From Euperipatoides rowelli (taxonomy: Eukaryota; Onychophora; Udeonychophora; Euonychophora; Peripatopsidae): a DNA stretch of 10,055 nucleotides. Below are positions 1-6,778 of the stretch, piece by piece. The translations under genes were made by a program, and so were the position numbers. The stretch lies in NCBI GenBank assembly GCA_003024985.2, contig PXIH01S0006641.1; one strand, given 5' to 3'. Below the pieces are notes generated by a model, which was not told where the DNA came from, did no database searches, and was given only the letters and a program-made list of their open reading frames with translations. How positions within the stretch are numbered: the first letter of the stretch is position 1; each line of letters opens with the position of its first letter.

Positions 1-82
1 TTATGGAGTTTATTAATAGTGAAGTGATATTTAAATTCATTTAAAACTAATATTTTTGTTATTTTGAATAGTCAAATCGTGA

Positions 83-213
83 CGATTCAATCGCATATGT
101 AGAAGCAAATCTGAAAACAGATTAACATGTAACCGTGCTCGAATCACAAACTTAATTGCTTTGGCGATCCTGCGATTCAAGCGCAGACTTCTACGATTGA
201 GGCGATTGAATCG
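83..213. repeat. Imperfect inverted repeat, about 131 bp
   Basis: The 12 bases at 83-94 (cgattcaatcgc) are the exact reverse complement of 202-213. A second pair inside them, tagaag at 100-105 and cttcta at 188-193, extends the arms across short unequal spacers. A small perfect hairpin (aatctg, aaaa, cagatt) lies at 109-124. The segment has more CpG than its surroundings. It could be a tiny foldback element or the worn ends of a short DNA transposon. No flanking duplication is visible. Confidence 0.6.
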
Positions 214-283
214 TTAGATGTAGACATCCTCATAAGAGACAAGGTATTTAACTTTTAGCGATTTATCGCGATGATCCTAACTC

Positions 284-1099
284 ATGTTTTATCACAAGTG
301 TAGAGCGACAAATGTTTGTTTCGGTATCATGCAGGTGTATTGCTTTATCGATGGATAAATATAAAGCTTTACAAAATGATAATTCTAAATGGTATTGCCT
401 TAAATATAGCCCTTCTGGATCTGATTTATCAGTTGTTGAACAAATTAATGACGCTATGCAAAAACTGTCATCAGATTTGTGTAAAAAAATGGATGCGGGT
501 AATGATAAGCTTATAAAAGGAATGGATAGATTGAATGCCTTATTTAATATTACACAGAAACAAGTCGTAAAGAATGTTGATGATATTAAAAATTAAAAAA
601 TATCTTTCAAGAAATTTAAAACTGAATCATGTCAGGTTGCACAAGTACCAATTAGCTTTAATAAAGATACATTTATGGAGTATATGGATGATTATGAAAA
701 ATTATTTAATTGAGTTTTATTCAGTATTCCTAGCTCTATATTAACTTTATTTCAATTTCTGATAACTCGGGAATCCTATTATATAACCGCTTGGGAGTAT
801 AGATTTGTTCTTTAGACCAATTGTAATTAAATTTGACTCATTAAGTAATAAATGTAAATTCTTTCACAAATGTTCTTTACTAAAAAATTGTAAGCTCTCT
901 GATAAAAATATTTTTTTTAACTTTTGATAAAAACAAACAACAAAGAATAAAAGATAAAGTTCTATATGCAAAAATGAAACTTAGACATAGCCAAAATGAA
1001 AACGTTATACTTAAAAATGGTACTATTGTGTCTAGAAATTCTGTTATGACTGTTGGGATTTCCTCTCTTCTGAGATCAATAGTAACAAATAGCAATTAA
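284..1099 (+). pseudogene. LINE-A ORF1 remnant (PHD-like zinc finger plus C-terminal RNA-binding type domain)
   Basis: ORF1 proteins of this group bind the element RNA. The N-terminal part reads as a PHD-type finger spread over three frames: MFYHKCRATNVC from the ATG at 284, then FRYHAG near 319-336, then CIALSMDKYKAL and NSKWYCLKY up to about 411. This keeps the Cys/His spacing and the diagnostic W-x-C near the end, although the last Cys is now Tyr. The third frame stays open to 596 with a helical, coiled-coil-like stretch (INDAMQKLSSDLCKKM). After a decayed gap, RPIVIKFDSLSNKCKFF begins at 814, and DKNKQQRIKDKVLY through KNGTIVSRNS runs in another frame from 926 to the stop at 1097-1099. 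These match the RPxxxKVxF, 'TKxQR' and 'KNGxIV' landmarks known from CR1/L2 ORF1 C-terminal domains. The start at 284 is tentative. Confidence 0.72.
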
Positions 1100-1119
1100 A
1101 TATGTTTGGGAACTTTTTG

Positions 1120-1760
1120 TATACTAATGTTTTCTCAATTAGTAATTTGATTTTGGATAAAAAAAACTATTTTTTGTTATGATTTCAGAAAATTGGTTCA
1201 CGAATATAAATCAGTTTAATTTATTTAATCGTGCTATTTAGTGTAGGGTATTGCTAGGGGTATTAGAGGAGTTGGTCTTGTAGTAATTTACAGATATACT
1301 ATTGATTTTGAGTTAGGGCATTTGCAAAATTATAATATTGAAATCATGTGGTTAAAGATACAAAGTAAATACACTACTTGGTTTGTGGGTTTATTTTATA
1401 GGCCACCTAGTTTAAATATGAGTGACTATTTATTATTTTTGTCTAGCCTATATGTTGGTTATAATTATTTTATTAATGACAAAATTTCTTACTTTTTTTC
1501 CTATTGAAGATCTTAATACGTCTGATATGGATTGGCATAACATTACTAAACATAGTAGAGATCAATTTGAATTTGGAATTATGGATTGTGTACAATCAAA
1601 TTTATTGTTTNCGATAATTGATAAACATACTCCTTTTAGAGATTCTTCAGCTCTAATTGACGTTGTTATAGTGAATGACCTTGATTTGTTTCCAATATAT
1701 ATTTTTTGCCTCCAATTTTAAATAACAATCATGTGGCCATTCAGTGTAAATTTCAAAATG
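1120..1760 (+). pseudogene. LINE-A ORF2, apurinic-like endonuclease domain (broken)
   Basis: In intact LINEs this exonuclease/endonuclease/phosphatase-fold domain nicks target DNA to start reverse transcription. The pieces in order are: YTNVFSISNLILD at 1120 (the usual ORF2 opening), ISENWF at 1182 (the catalytic-Glu motif, Glu kept), RGIRGVGLVVIY from 1256 (the RGGGVxxY motif), GLFYRPP near 1385, VGYNYF near 1454 where GDFN is expected, SSALIDVVIVNDLDL near 1648-1692, and LNNNHVAIQC near 1718 where SDHxxI is expected. The GDFN and SDH motifs have each lost their Asp, so the nuclease would be inactive. At least three frameshifts and a stop after ISENWF are present. Base 1611 is an N. Confidence 0.8.
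1611..1611. other. Ambiguous base (N)
   Basis: This is the single undetermined base in the window. It lies inside the endonuclease remnant of LINE-A, just before IIDKHTPF, and does not change the family call. It suggests a draft assembly or a polymorphic position. Confidence 0.99.
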
Positions 1761-2210
1761 GTCTAAAAAATACAGGTAGTCTTAATTCTTGTGAATAATT
1801 TGATTTCAGTTATACTGATTTTGCAAATTTTGGTAGCTCCCTTGATGAATTATCAGTTGACATTTTAAATAGTAGTTGAGATTTTGGTTCTTTGTACGAT
1901 GATTTTAGAAAATCTATAAAGTATTTGATTTTACAATATACCCCAAAACACGTTTACAGGAATTATGATATTAGATACCCTGGATGGCTAACTGCAGAAT
2001 TAATTATGCTAAAATGTGAAAAGGCTTCTTTTTTCAGAAAGTAGGTTATATTAAACATTATAGTTTAGAGAATTTTATTGCTTATAAACATAAACGTAAT
2101 GCAGTAACTAGAAAGATTTAAAAAAACTCTTTCTAATTAATCAAAGAGAACAGATTAGACCTTTCAAAAATTTATAACATGTATAAGGCATCCAAAGGTT
2201 AAAATATGAT
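1760..2210 (+). pseudogene. LINE-A ORF2, linker between endonuclease and reverse transcriptase
   Basis: One frame, shared with the SDH-like motif, can be followed from 1709 to about 2041 through two in-frame stops and a final TAG at 2042-2044. It contains DDFRKSIKYLILQYTPKH and then YPGWLTAEL near 1975-2003, followed by a Lys-rich stretch (KCEKASFFRK). This is the region where LINE ORF2 proteins carry the conserved PxW(L/F)xxEL signature before a basic segment. From 2045 to 2210 the frame is lost, but Lys-rich codons continue. No separate function is known beyond linking the two domains. Confidence 0.65.
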
Positions 2211-2213
2211 GAA

Positions 2214-3750
2214 ATTAGTTATATCAAGATAAATAACACAATCAGTGTCAATCCTATTGTTATTGTGAACACTTTTGCTCAAAATTATGCTAGCAACTAT
2301 AATATCGATATGAAAGCTATAGTTAAATTATTTATTGATTGTAGTAGTGACCTTATTGATTTGGTTAATCCCTTTATAATTTTGGATATTATTATGAATT
2401 TTTTTTAAAAAAATCCTTTGTTACTGTACAGATGGTTTGTCAAATCACATTATAAAAAAATACTCATTTGTTTTTTTCTAGTTTAATTTTTGAAGTTTTT
2501 AAACAATCTTTTATAAATGGCATTATTCTATGTTTGTTGAAATTGTTACATACTTATTTAGACATTAACTTAAGTATCTTTCAACATGGTTTCCATTCAG
2601 GCTTCTCTACTGAAACTTGCCTTCTGTTCTCTTATGATACAGTATATTGACTAAACTTAGGAATCAAGGCTACAAAATAGCTAATATATTTTTTGATTTG
2701 ACTAGCGCCTTTGATTATTATGTATTGATCTACTAATTATTAAAATGATTAATATGGGTATTCCTAAGATCCTATGTCATTGGATTTTTGGATTTCTTAT
2801 TAGCCTAATCGTCTTTTTTATTTTAAGACTGGGGGTGTTTTTTCTGATCTTGGTTGGAGAAACCATGGTCTTCCTCAGGGCATGGTTCTCTCCGCTATGC
2901 TATTTAATTTATATGTTGCCGATCTGCACGGCCTTCTTTTTGATAATATTATAAGCTATGCAGATAATATTAATTTTTTTTTCTGTCGTAGACAACTTAG
3001 CTGAAATTTAAAATTTTCAGAAACAAATTAATTTATTTGCTTCATGCATGAGTGATAATTTATTAATTAATTATAATAAGTGTTTACTTTTGGGTAGATT
3101 TAATTTTTGCCCATCTTTCTTTTTAGATGATAACATCATTGAGACTGTACATGTTTATAAGGATCTGGGCATAATTTTTGATGATCGAATGTCATTTTCG
3201 CCTCATATTTATTATATGATTTCTAAATTATATAAAAAGTTATATATGTTGAAGAGTGTATTTTTTTGAACTTCATTTATACACTTTTAAATTGATTTAT
3301 GGTTGTTATTTACAACCTATAATTGACTATTGGGCTTCGGCTTACTCTATTGTTAATCTGGTGATCACAGTAAATTAGATGGCTTTTTGCGCTGAATATT
3401 AAATTGTATAAAATGATTTGAATTTCTTGTATTTGATACTGTAAAAAATTATTAATTAATAATGGTATTTTTTCCCCCTTCCAATAGAAAAATACGCGGT
3501 GATTTGAAGGCTAGACCTTCAGTAGTAAACTTTATTATTAGATTATAAAAACGTTTTAAATTATAATTCGCAATTTTTAGCTTATCTGAAGCTGCGATCA
3601 CTATGTAAGATTGAAACTTAGAGCCTCTTTTGTATCTTGCGCATTATTGATGAATGGAACAGTTTGCCTGATTTTGTAGTTTACTCGTCTAATTTGGATT
3701 CTTTTAAAAACAGTGTCTACACATATTTGAATGAAAATTTTTTTATTTGA
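2214..3750 (+). pseudogene. LINE-A ORF2, reverse transcriptase domain and C-terminal tail (broken)
   Basis: This domain would copy the element RNA at a nicked target. Landmarks in order: INNTISVNPIVIVNTFAQNY (2229), YCTDGLSNHIIKK (2422, motif 0), QHGFHSGFSTETC (2582, motif 1), IFFDLTSAFD (2689, motif A with its Asp kept), GIPKILCHW (2758), GLPQGMVLSAMLFNLY (2870, motif B), SYADNIN (2954, motif C), KDLGIIFDDRMSFSPHI (3159, motif E) and LQPIIDYWASAY (3310, thumb). The tail IIDEWNSLPDFVV (3643) leads to the stop at 3748-3750. The stretch between motifs 0 and 1 is short and lacks the NYRPIS block, which suggests a deletion of roughly 100 bases. The second Asp of the YADD active site is Asn. At least seven frame changes occur. 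Confidence 0.88.
3507..3547 (+). repeat. 41-bp block shared with LINE-B (copy 1)
   Basis: Bases 3507-3547 match 4521-4561 at 40 of 41 positions. The only difference, A at 3521 against G at 4535, is the third base of a Ser codon when read as KARPSVVNFIIRL. The similarity fades sharply on both sides, although weak resemblance may continue downstream. It sits in the RT C-terminal region of LINE-A, where nothing like this peptide is expected. It is either a small piece of LINE-B-family sequence or a copied filler segment. Confidence 0.85.
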
Positions 3751-4460
3751 AATCTTTCAGGGTATAAAAGTCTATGGACTTACTCTACCCTTATACTTTA
3801 GATTAAATTAGTAAGTGTTAGGGTCAGCAATGTGAAGAAATTTAGGACTCTAAATAAAAGAAATATGGCCATTGGTGGGTTTTGGAAATAAAAGTGATAA
3901 ACTCAGTATGTCTGTATTTTGATGTGTTGGATGCTTAATGAATTGAATAATTGTTAAATTATGTAATAAGTAGCTATTTTTTAAATATTCATGTGTCATG
4001 TTTTTAATGTAACTGGCCGAAATCATTTTTATGGCCTGTAAACTAATTCAGCATATTTGGTGACACATTTTGTTGCTGATTCCAAAATGTTAATGGTGTC
4101 TTCCTTGTCCATGTGCATTTCATTTGTTTGCTATTCCCTTTATGTTCAGAGCTTTATTCTTTCATCCAGCCAATGGATTTCTTCCAGCTGAAATTTTTGT
4201 CATACTTCTAATTTTTCCATTTCCTTTTTCAGTGTCTGTCTTTCTTCCTCCTGTTTTTATATTTTTTCCCATCAATGCCTTATGAATTTATTACAAACTT
4301 GTGTGGGAGTGATTTAGAATAAATTGTTCAAAATATTTATTAAGAATGAGTTAAGAACTATTCTGGCTATAAAGTTTTGTGACCTATCATTGGAAAAATT
4401 TGATGAGGCTTACACTCTGGCACCAGATGGCACCACTTTTTGGCACCATAAGTTGCATCA
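3751..4460. other. Unassigned AT-rich stretch between LINE-A and LINE-B
   Basis: No coding frame, RNA gene or clear repeat is recognisable here. The first part may be the 3' UTR of LINE-A, with A-rich hexamers such as aataaaa near 3886, but no poly(A) tail or flanking duplication marks its end. The segment 4081-4270 is T- and C-rich (many tttcc and cttcc runs) compared with its surroundings. Confidence 0.6.
4418..4448. repeat. Three copies of tggcacca
   Basis: The octamer tggcacca occurs at 4418-4425, 4428-4435 and 4441-4448, at offsets of 10 and 13 bases. It lies just upstream of the LINE-B insertion site. Three octamers so close together are unlikely by chance, but no function is evident. 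It may be the remnant of a short tandem repeat. Confidence 0.75.
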
Positions 4461-4474
4461 ATATCCTAATTTAT
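4461..4474. repeat. Target-site duplication of LINE-B, left copy
   Basis: The 14 bases atatcctaatttat are repeated exactly at 5044-5057, right after the poly(A) of LINE-B. The adjacent A (4460/5043) may extend the match by one base but cannot be told apart from the tail. A duplication of this length is typical for target-primed reverse transcription. Confidence 0.9.
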
Positions 4475-4983
4475 GATTTTTTACTGTATGAGAAAGATCT
4501 CCGGTTTCAACATGTGGAAAAAGGCTAGACCTTCGGTAGTAAACTTTATTATTAGATTATACCAAGGGTTTTTACAGACAAAATCTTTTTTAATTGAAAA
4601 ATTTAGGCTTCATATAAGCGAAAGTTGCAGGTTCTGTGGAATAGCAGAAGATGCTGACCACTTATTGTTCATATGTAAGCACTATGAAAATCTAAGAGTT
4701 TGGTTTAGATCCCGTAAGCGGCTTTCCTATTAATGTTGCCGATTTGTTTACATGTTTGAGTGAGATCATGAATTTGTTTATTGTAATAATTCTTTTGTTT
4801 TATACCATTTAGATAAATAGATGCAATGCTGTGTTTAATAATATTGTTTGTGATCCAATTGTAGATTACAAAAAGAATATTGATCTACAATTTAGGCATG
4901 ATGGCAGGTACCTTAATGTAAAGGGTTTTGTAAAAAAATGGGATGTGGTTAGTGTTGATTTGTTGTTGAATAGTGTGAATTAA
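4475..4983 (+). pseudogene. LINE-B ORF2 C-terminus with CCHC-type zinc finger
   Basis: A frame read from before the element into it is open to the stop at 4731-4733. About 50 residues in, it contains C-R-F-C, seven residues, H, four residues, C (4626-4676), preceded by IEKFRLHISES and followed by KHYENLR. C-x2-C-x7-8-H-x4-C near the ORF2 end is a known signature of several LINE clades (R1, I/Nimb, LOA and relatives) and is thought to bind nucleic acid. A one-base shift near 4700 moves the meaningful frame, which then reads FPINVADLFTCLSEIMNLF, passes a TAG at 4810-4812 and continues INRCNAVFNNIV to the natural-looking stop at 4981-4983. The RT and any RNase H domain were lost by 5' truncation. 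Confidence 0.8.
4521..4561 (+). repeat. 41-bp block shared with LINE-A (copy 2)
   Basis: This is the likely source context of the block also found at 3507-3547. Here it is in frame with the zinc-finger peptide (residues KARPSVVNFIIRL), so it is native to the LINE-B ORF2. Confidence 0.85.
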
Positions 4984-5011
4984 TGTACTGTGAATTTTGT
5001 TATTAAAGTTT

Positions 5012-5030
5012 ATTAAGGGATGTCCTTAAT
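5012..5030 (+). other. 3' stem-loop of LINE-B
   Basis: The arms attaagg (5012-5018) and ccttaat (5024-5030) pair perfectly around the loop gatgt. The A-run of the element starts five bases later. Some LINE families have a 3' stem-loop that their own reverse transcriptase recognises. That role here is inferred from position only. Confidence 0.65.
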
Positions 5031-5043
5031 ATTATAAAAAAAA

Positions 5044-5057
5044 ATATCCTAATTTAT
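5044..5057. repeat. Target-site duplication of LINE-B, right copy
   Basis: This is an exact copy of 4461-4474, directly after the A-run that ends LINE-B. Confidence 0.9.
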
Positions 5058-5079
5058 TAAAATGTAGGCTACATTTTAA
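5057..5079. repeat. 23-bp near-perfect palindrome
   Basis: The 11-base arms ttaaaatgtag (5057-5067) and ctacattttaa (5069-5079) are exact reverse complements around a single G at 5068. The palindrome begins at the last base of the LINE-B target-site duplication. It could be a protein-binding site or cruciform, or the end of a small element. Confidence 0.75.
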
Positions 5080-5100
5080 AGTAACTTTCCTAAGCAAAAC

Positions 5101-5130
5101 CCTTGCTATAAGCTGCATTAAAATGCAAGG
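5101..5130. repeat. Nested hairpin
   Basis: Outer arms ccttgc (5101-5106) and gcaagg (5125-5130) enclose tgcat/atgca around taaa (5114-5127, overlapping the outer arm). It lies at the left edge of R copy A. No function is evident. Confidence 0.5.
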
Positions 5131-5352
5131 AAAAATATTTAAGTGTTATGTGATTGGGAGTTTGTGGTGTCCTATTAGCAAGACAGAAAGCAATAAAGAA
5201 AATGTCTATTTTTGATTGCTGTAAGCTATCAATTACAAAAAAAAAAAAAAAAAAAAAACTGCTTCTTTCTAACTAGTATGGTTTTTGGCTGGTGAAGGGC
5301 AAAAAAATGCCTCAAAACAGCCTCTAAAAGTATATTATAGAGTGCACTATCG
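5120..5352 (+). repeat. Dispersed repeat R, copy A
   Basis: This copy aligns with 7039-7312 over most of its length. Shared blocks are ggaaaaatattta, a gtgtc-type block with gactggga/gattggga, tttttgattgctgtaagctat, ttctaNctagtatggNttttgctgg, and gtatattatagagt followed by a short cactatcg block. The copies differ by indels, including the A-run at 5237-5258. No coding capacity is visible. It has no recognisable SINE promoter boxes, so its class is unknown. Confidence 0.7.
5237..5258. repeat. Poly(A) tract, 22 bases
   Basis: This is an uninterrupted run of 22 A inside R copy A, where copy C has only caaaacatcaca. It is therefore an expansion or small insertion within this copy rather than part of the R consensus. 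Confidence 0.95.
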
Positions 5353-5549
5353 GTGAACTCAATAATTATACTGAAATTATCTTGTTTCAAAATTATTTAA
5401 ATATATATTTTAAATTAAATAATATTATACTGAAATTATCTAAAATAATATTAAAAAAAGGATGAGCTTGCCATTAATGATTTTAATAAAATGATCCAGG
5501 CTACTGTTTACCTTGTTCAAAATATAGCCAATGATCTTCTCTATGTTTT
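5353..5549. other. AT-rich spacer with a short direct repeat
   Basis: The string atactgaaattatct occurs at 5368-5382 and again at 5427-5441, separated by A/T-rich sequence. No frame or RNA gene is seen. Confidence 0.6.
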
Positions 5550-6095
5550 AAATAGTAAGTTTCTAAAATATGGTGCAGTTTGACCAAATGGCCAAGAATT
5601 GTATAGGGAACATTTATACATGTATGCATGCAGAAATTTAATTGTTTATTATATAGACTAGCAAATAGGCCATGGCATTGCTGGTAAGGAGGGGGGGGGG
5701 GATAGAGGGGGTAACCCAGTTTAATGTTAGCCTATATTTTACTGTTGTCATAGAGAGCAAATATTCCAAATTTGGTCCTGATCAAGTTATCAGGAACCTA
5801 TACTCAGTTTAGATCCACCCAAATATGAAATCTTTTCTTGCAGGGTTTAAGAATTGCCTGTGAGGATGGTCAATGGAGTCCGTGGGGTAGGGCCCTAGAA
5901 AATAAGTAAGCCAAATTGGTCCTGATTGATACGAGAGTTTAAGAATTGCCCATGAGTGGAGTAGTGGTCTGTAGGGTCAGAGGTTAGAGTGAGCCAGTTT
6001 AATGTTATCCTATGTTAGCTGATGGGTCCTAGAGAGTATGTAAGCCAAATTTGATGTGGATTGGTCAAACAGCTGAGAATTGTGTAGAGAATATA
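5550..6095 (+). repeat. Degenerate tandem array, unit about 130-200 bp
   Basis: At least four diverged units share an anchor of the form gtaagccaaatttggtcctgattggtcaa, followed by (a)gaattg and a later cagtttaatgttagcctat block. Anchors begin near 5551, 5752, 5904 and 6033. For example, 'ccaagaattgtatagggaa' near 5592 matches 'ctgagaattgtgtagagaa' near 6072, and 'cagtttaatgtta' occurs at both 5718 and 5996. Unit lengths vary through indels and one G-run. It looks like an old satellite-like array. I see no coding sense in it. Confidence 0.7.
5691..5701 (+). repeat. Poly(G) tract
   Basis: Eleven G in a row, preceded by gga and followed by ataga and five more G. The run lies within the tandem array, at a place where another unit has gtagggtcagagg, so it has expanded from a G-rich stretch of the unit. 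It can contribute to a G-quadruplex. Confidence 0.95.
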
Positions 6096-6239
6096 GCCTA
6101 TATATATATGTTTGATTTGTCAAATATTTATTTAAGCAAATTATTATTGTGCTGTCAATAACACTAAAATATATGCCATTTCAAACACTGAACAATGTAT
6201 AAACGATATGCAAATTTTTGTATTATATAATCCTATTTT
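6096..6239. other. AT-rich spacer
   Basis: Nothing coding or structured is recognisable apart from short AT alternations (tatatatata near 6101). Confidence 0.5.
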
Positions 6240-6267
6240 ATGCAAATGCATCTTTCTGCGCAGTATG

Positions 6268-6278
6268 GTTTTTGCTGG
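6268..6278. repeat. Flanking duplication of MITE-1, left copy
   Basis: The 11 bases gtttttgctgg are repeated exactly at 6581-6591 on the other side of MITE-1. R copies A (5281-5292) and C (7200-7210) hold a single version of this site. Confidence 0.75.
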
Positions 6279-6580
6279 TATTACCTAGAATCCGACGAAA
6301 TTAGTAAGAGTTTCTAACAACCATGCCCGCTGATTGGTTAACGGCTGATTAACAGTATGGCCGACATAAATTCCGCTAAAATTATCAAAATCAATCAAAA
6401 AATGATTATTTCACCTCTTCATCATCATAGGGTTGGGGTATAATGGATGTCACACAAAGTTTGAGTTAGGGTTTAGGGTTACGGTAAGGTTAGGACTGTA
6501 AATAAAAAAAAACAATGCTGTTATCCATTTTGATCATGTGACTAAAACTCCTCTAATTCCGTCAGCTACTAGGCTCTAGT
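6279..6580 (+). mobile_element. MITE-1: 302-bp non-autonomous DNA transposon with TIRs
   Basis: The left end (6279-6304) and the reverse complement of the right end (to about 6553) align without gaps at 19 of 26 positions, sharing cctag, gacg and aattag. The element is non-coding and about 300 bp long. An 11-bp direct repeat, gtttttgctgg, flanks it. A second, inverted copy lies at 8460-8630, sharing 18-base (taaggttaggactgtaaa), 15-base (gattatttcacctct) and 11-base (ctaaaattatc) exact blocks. A duplication of 9-11 bp is typical of Mutator-like elements, but the superfamily is an inference. Its inner part has telomere-like gttagggtttaggg at 6465-6478. Confidence 0.78.
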
Positions 6581-6591
6581 GTTTTTGCTGG
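6581..6591. repeat. Flanking duplication of MITE-1, right copy
   Basis: This is an exact copy of 6268-6278, directly after the right terminal inverted repeat and the bases gt. Confidence 0.75.
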
Positions 6592-6778
6592 GGAGGGGAT
6601 GTGGATGCAAAATGCTTTATAATACGCTTACCCAAAAATGTTCTTTATATCATTAACTCATTTGATGCGATGGAAAAATATTTATAATGTTTTTTTTTTG
6701 TTTACAATAAAATTATTATAAACCATAGGTAATACTTAATTATTTATTAGCCTAAAGTTAGAATAAAATAAAATACAT
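6592..6778. other. AT-rich sequence with partial R fragment
   Basis: The 24 bases at 6663-6686 (tgatgcgatgg, then aaaaatatttata) are identical to 7039-7062, the left end of R copy C. After them this copy runs into a T-run and diverges, so it is a truncated fourth R fragment. Nothing coding is seen. Confidence 0.65.

Larger units (their letters stand above)
284..3750 (+). mobile_element. LINE-A: degenerate, nearly full-length CR1/L2-like non-LTR retrotransposon
   Basis: The segment carries, in the right order and spacing, all the parts of a two-ORF non-LTR retrotransposon without RNase H: ORF1 zinc finger and C-terminal domain (284-1099), ORF2 endonuclease (1120-1760), linker (1760-2210), reverse transcriptase (2214-3378) and the C-terminal tail with WNSLP (3640-3750). 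The reading frame changes more than ten times and several stops interrupt it, so it is a dead, old copy. The ORF2 span of about 2650 bases fits the usual 900 residues or so of CR1/L2-type ORF2. The outer ends are not defined. I see no target-site duplication, and the 3' UTR cannot be bounded. Clade placement (Jockey/CR1/L2 group) rests on the domain set and is an inference. Confidence 0.85.
4475..5043 (+). mobile_element. LINE-B: 5'-truncated non-LTR retrotransposon insertion with perfect TSD
   Basis: The element runs from the base after the left duplication to the end of the A-run. It contains the 3' end of an ORF2, a short UTR, a stem-loop and an A-run, and is bracketed by 14-bp direct repeats at 4461-4474 and 5044-5057. 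At 569 bases it is a typical short, 5'-truncated copy. The intact duplication and the long readable frame point to a younger insertion than LINE-A. The coding part belongs to a different LINE lineage, one with a Cys/His finger after the RT region. I cannot name the clade with certainty. Confidence 0.9.
6240..6660 (+). repeat. Dispersed repeat R, copy B (interrupted by MITE-1)
   Basis: The left part (tctttctgcgcagtatgg at 6251-6268, then tttttgctgg) matches the central block of copies A and C. After the 302-bp MITE the repeat resumes with gtttttgctggggagggg at 6581, like the pyrimidine/G-rich continuation of A and C. Beyond about 6615 the match is weak. The ends of this copy are approximate. 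Confidence 0.6.

Noticed and set aside
880-1095. 71-residue open frame on the - strand
   Set aside because: It lies exactly opposite the LINE-A ORF1 C-terminal region, has low-complexity hydrophobic content and no family resemblance. It is a shadow of the + strand remnant.
2745-2954. 69-residue hydrophobic + strand frame resembling a membrane protein
   Set aside because: Its first third is true LINE-A RT sequence (MGIPKILCHW). The hydrophobic rest is the wrong frame opposite motif B (GLPQG), which is read in another frame.
4475-4733. A free-standing host zinc-finger gene
   Set aside because: The finger spacing and context match LINE ORF2 C-termini, and the segment is bracketed by a target-site duplication and an A-run.
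6465-6493. Telomere-like ttaggg repeats
   Set aside because: There are only two near-units, they lie inside MITE-1, and the corresponding part of MITE-2 does not preserve them. They are element sequence, not an interstitial telomere.
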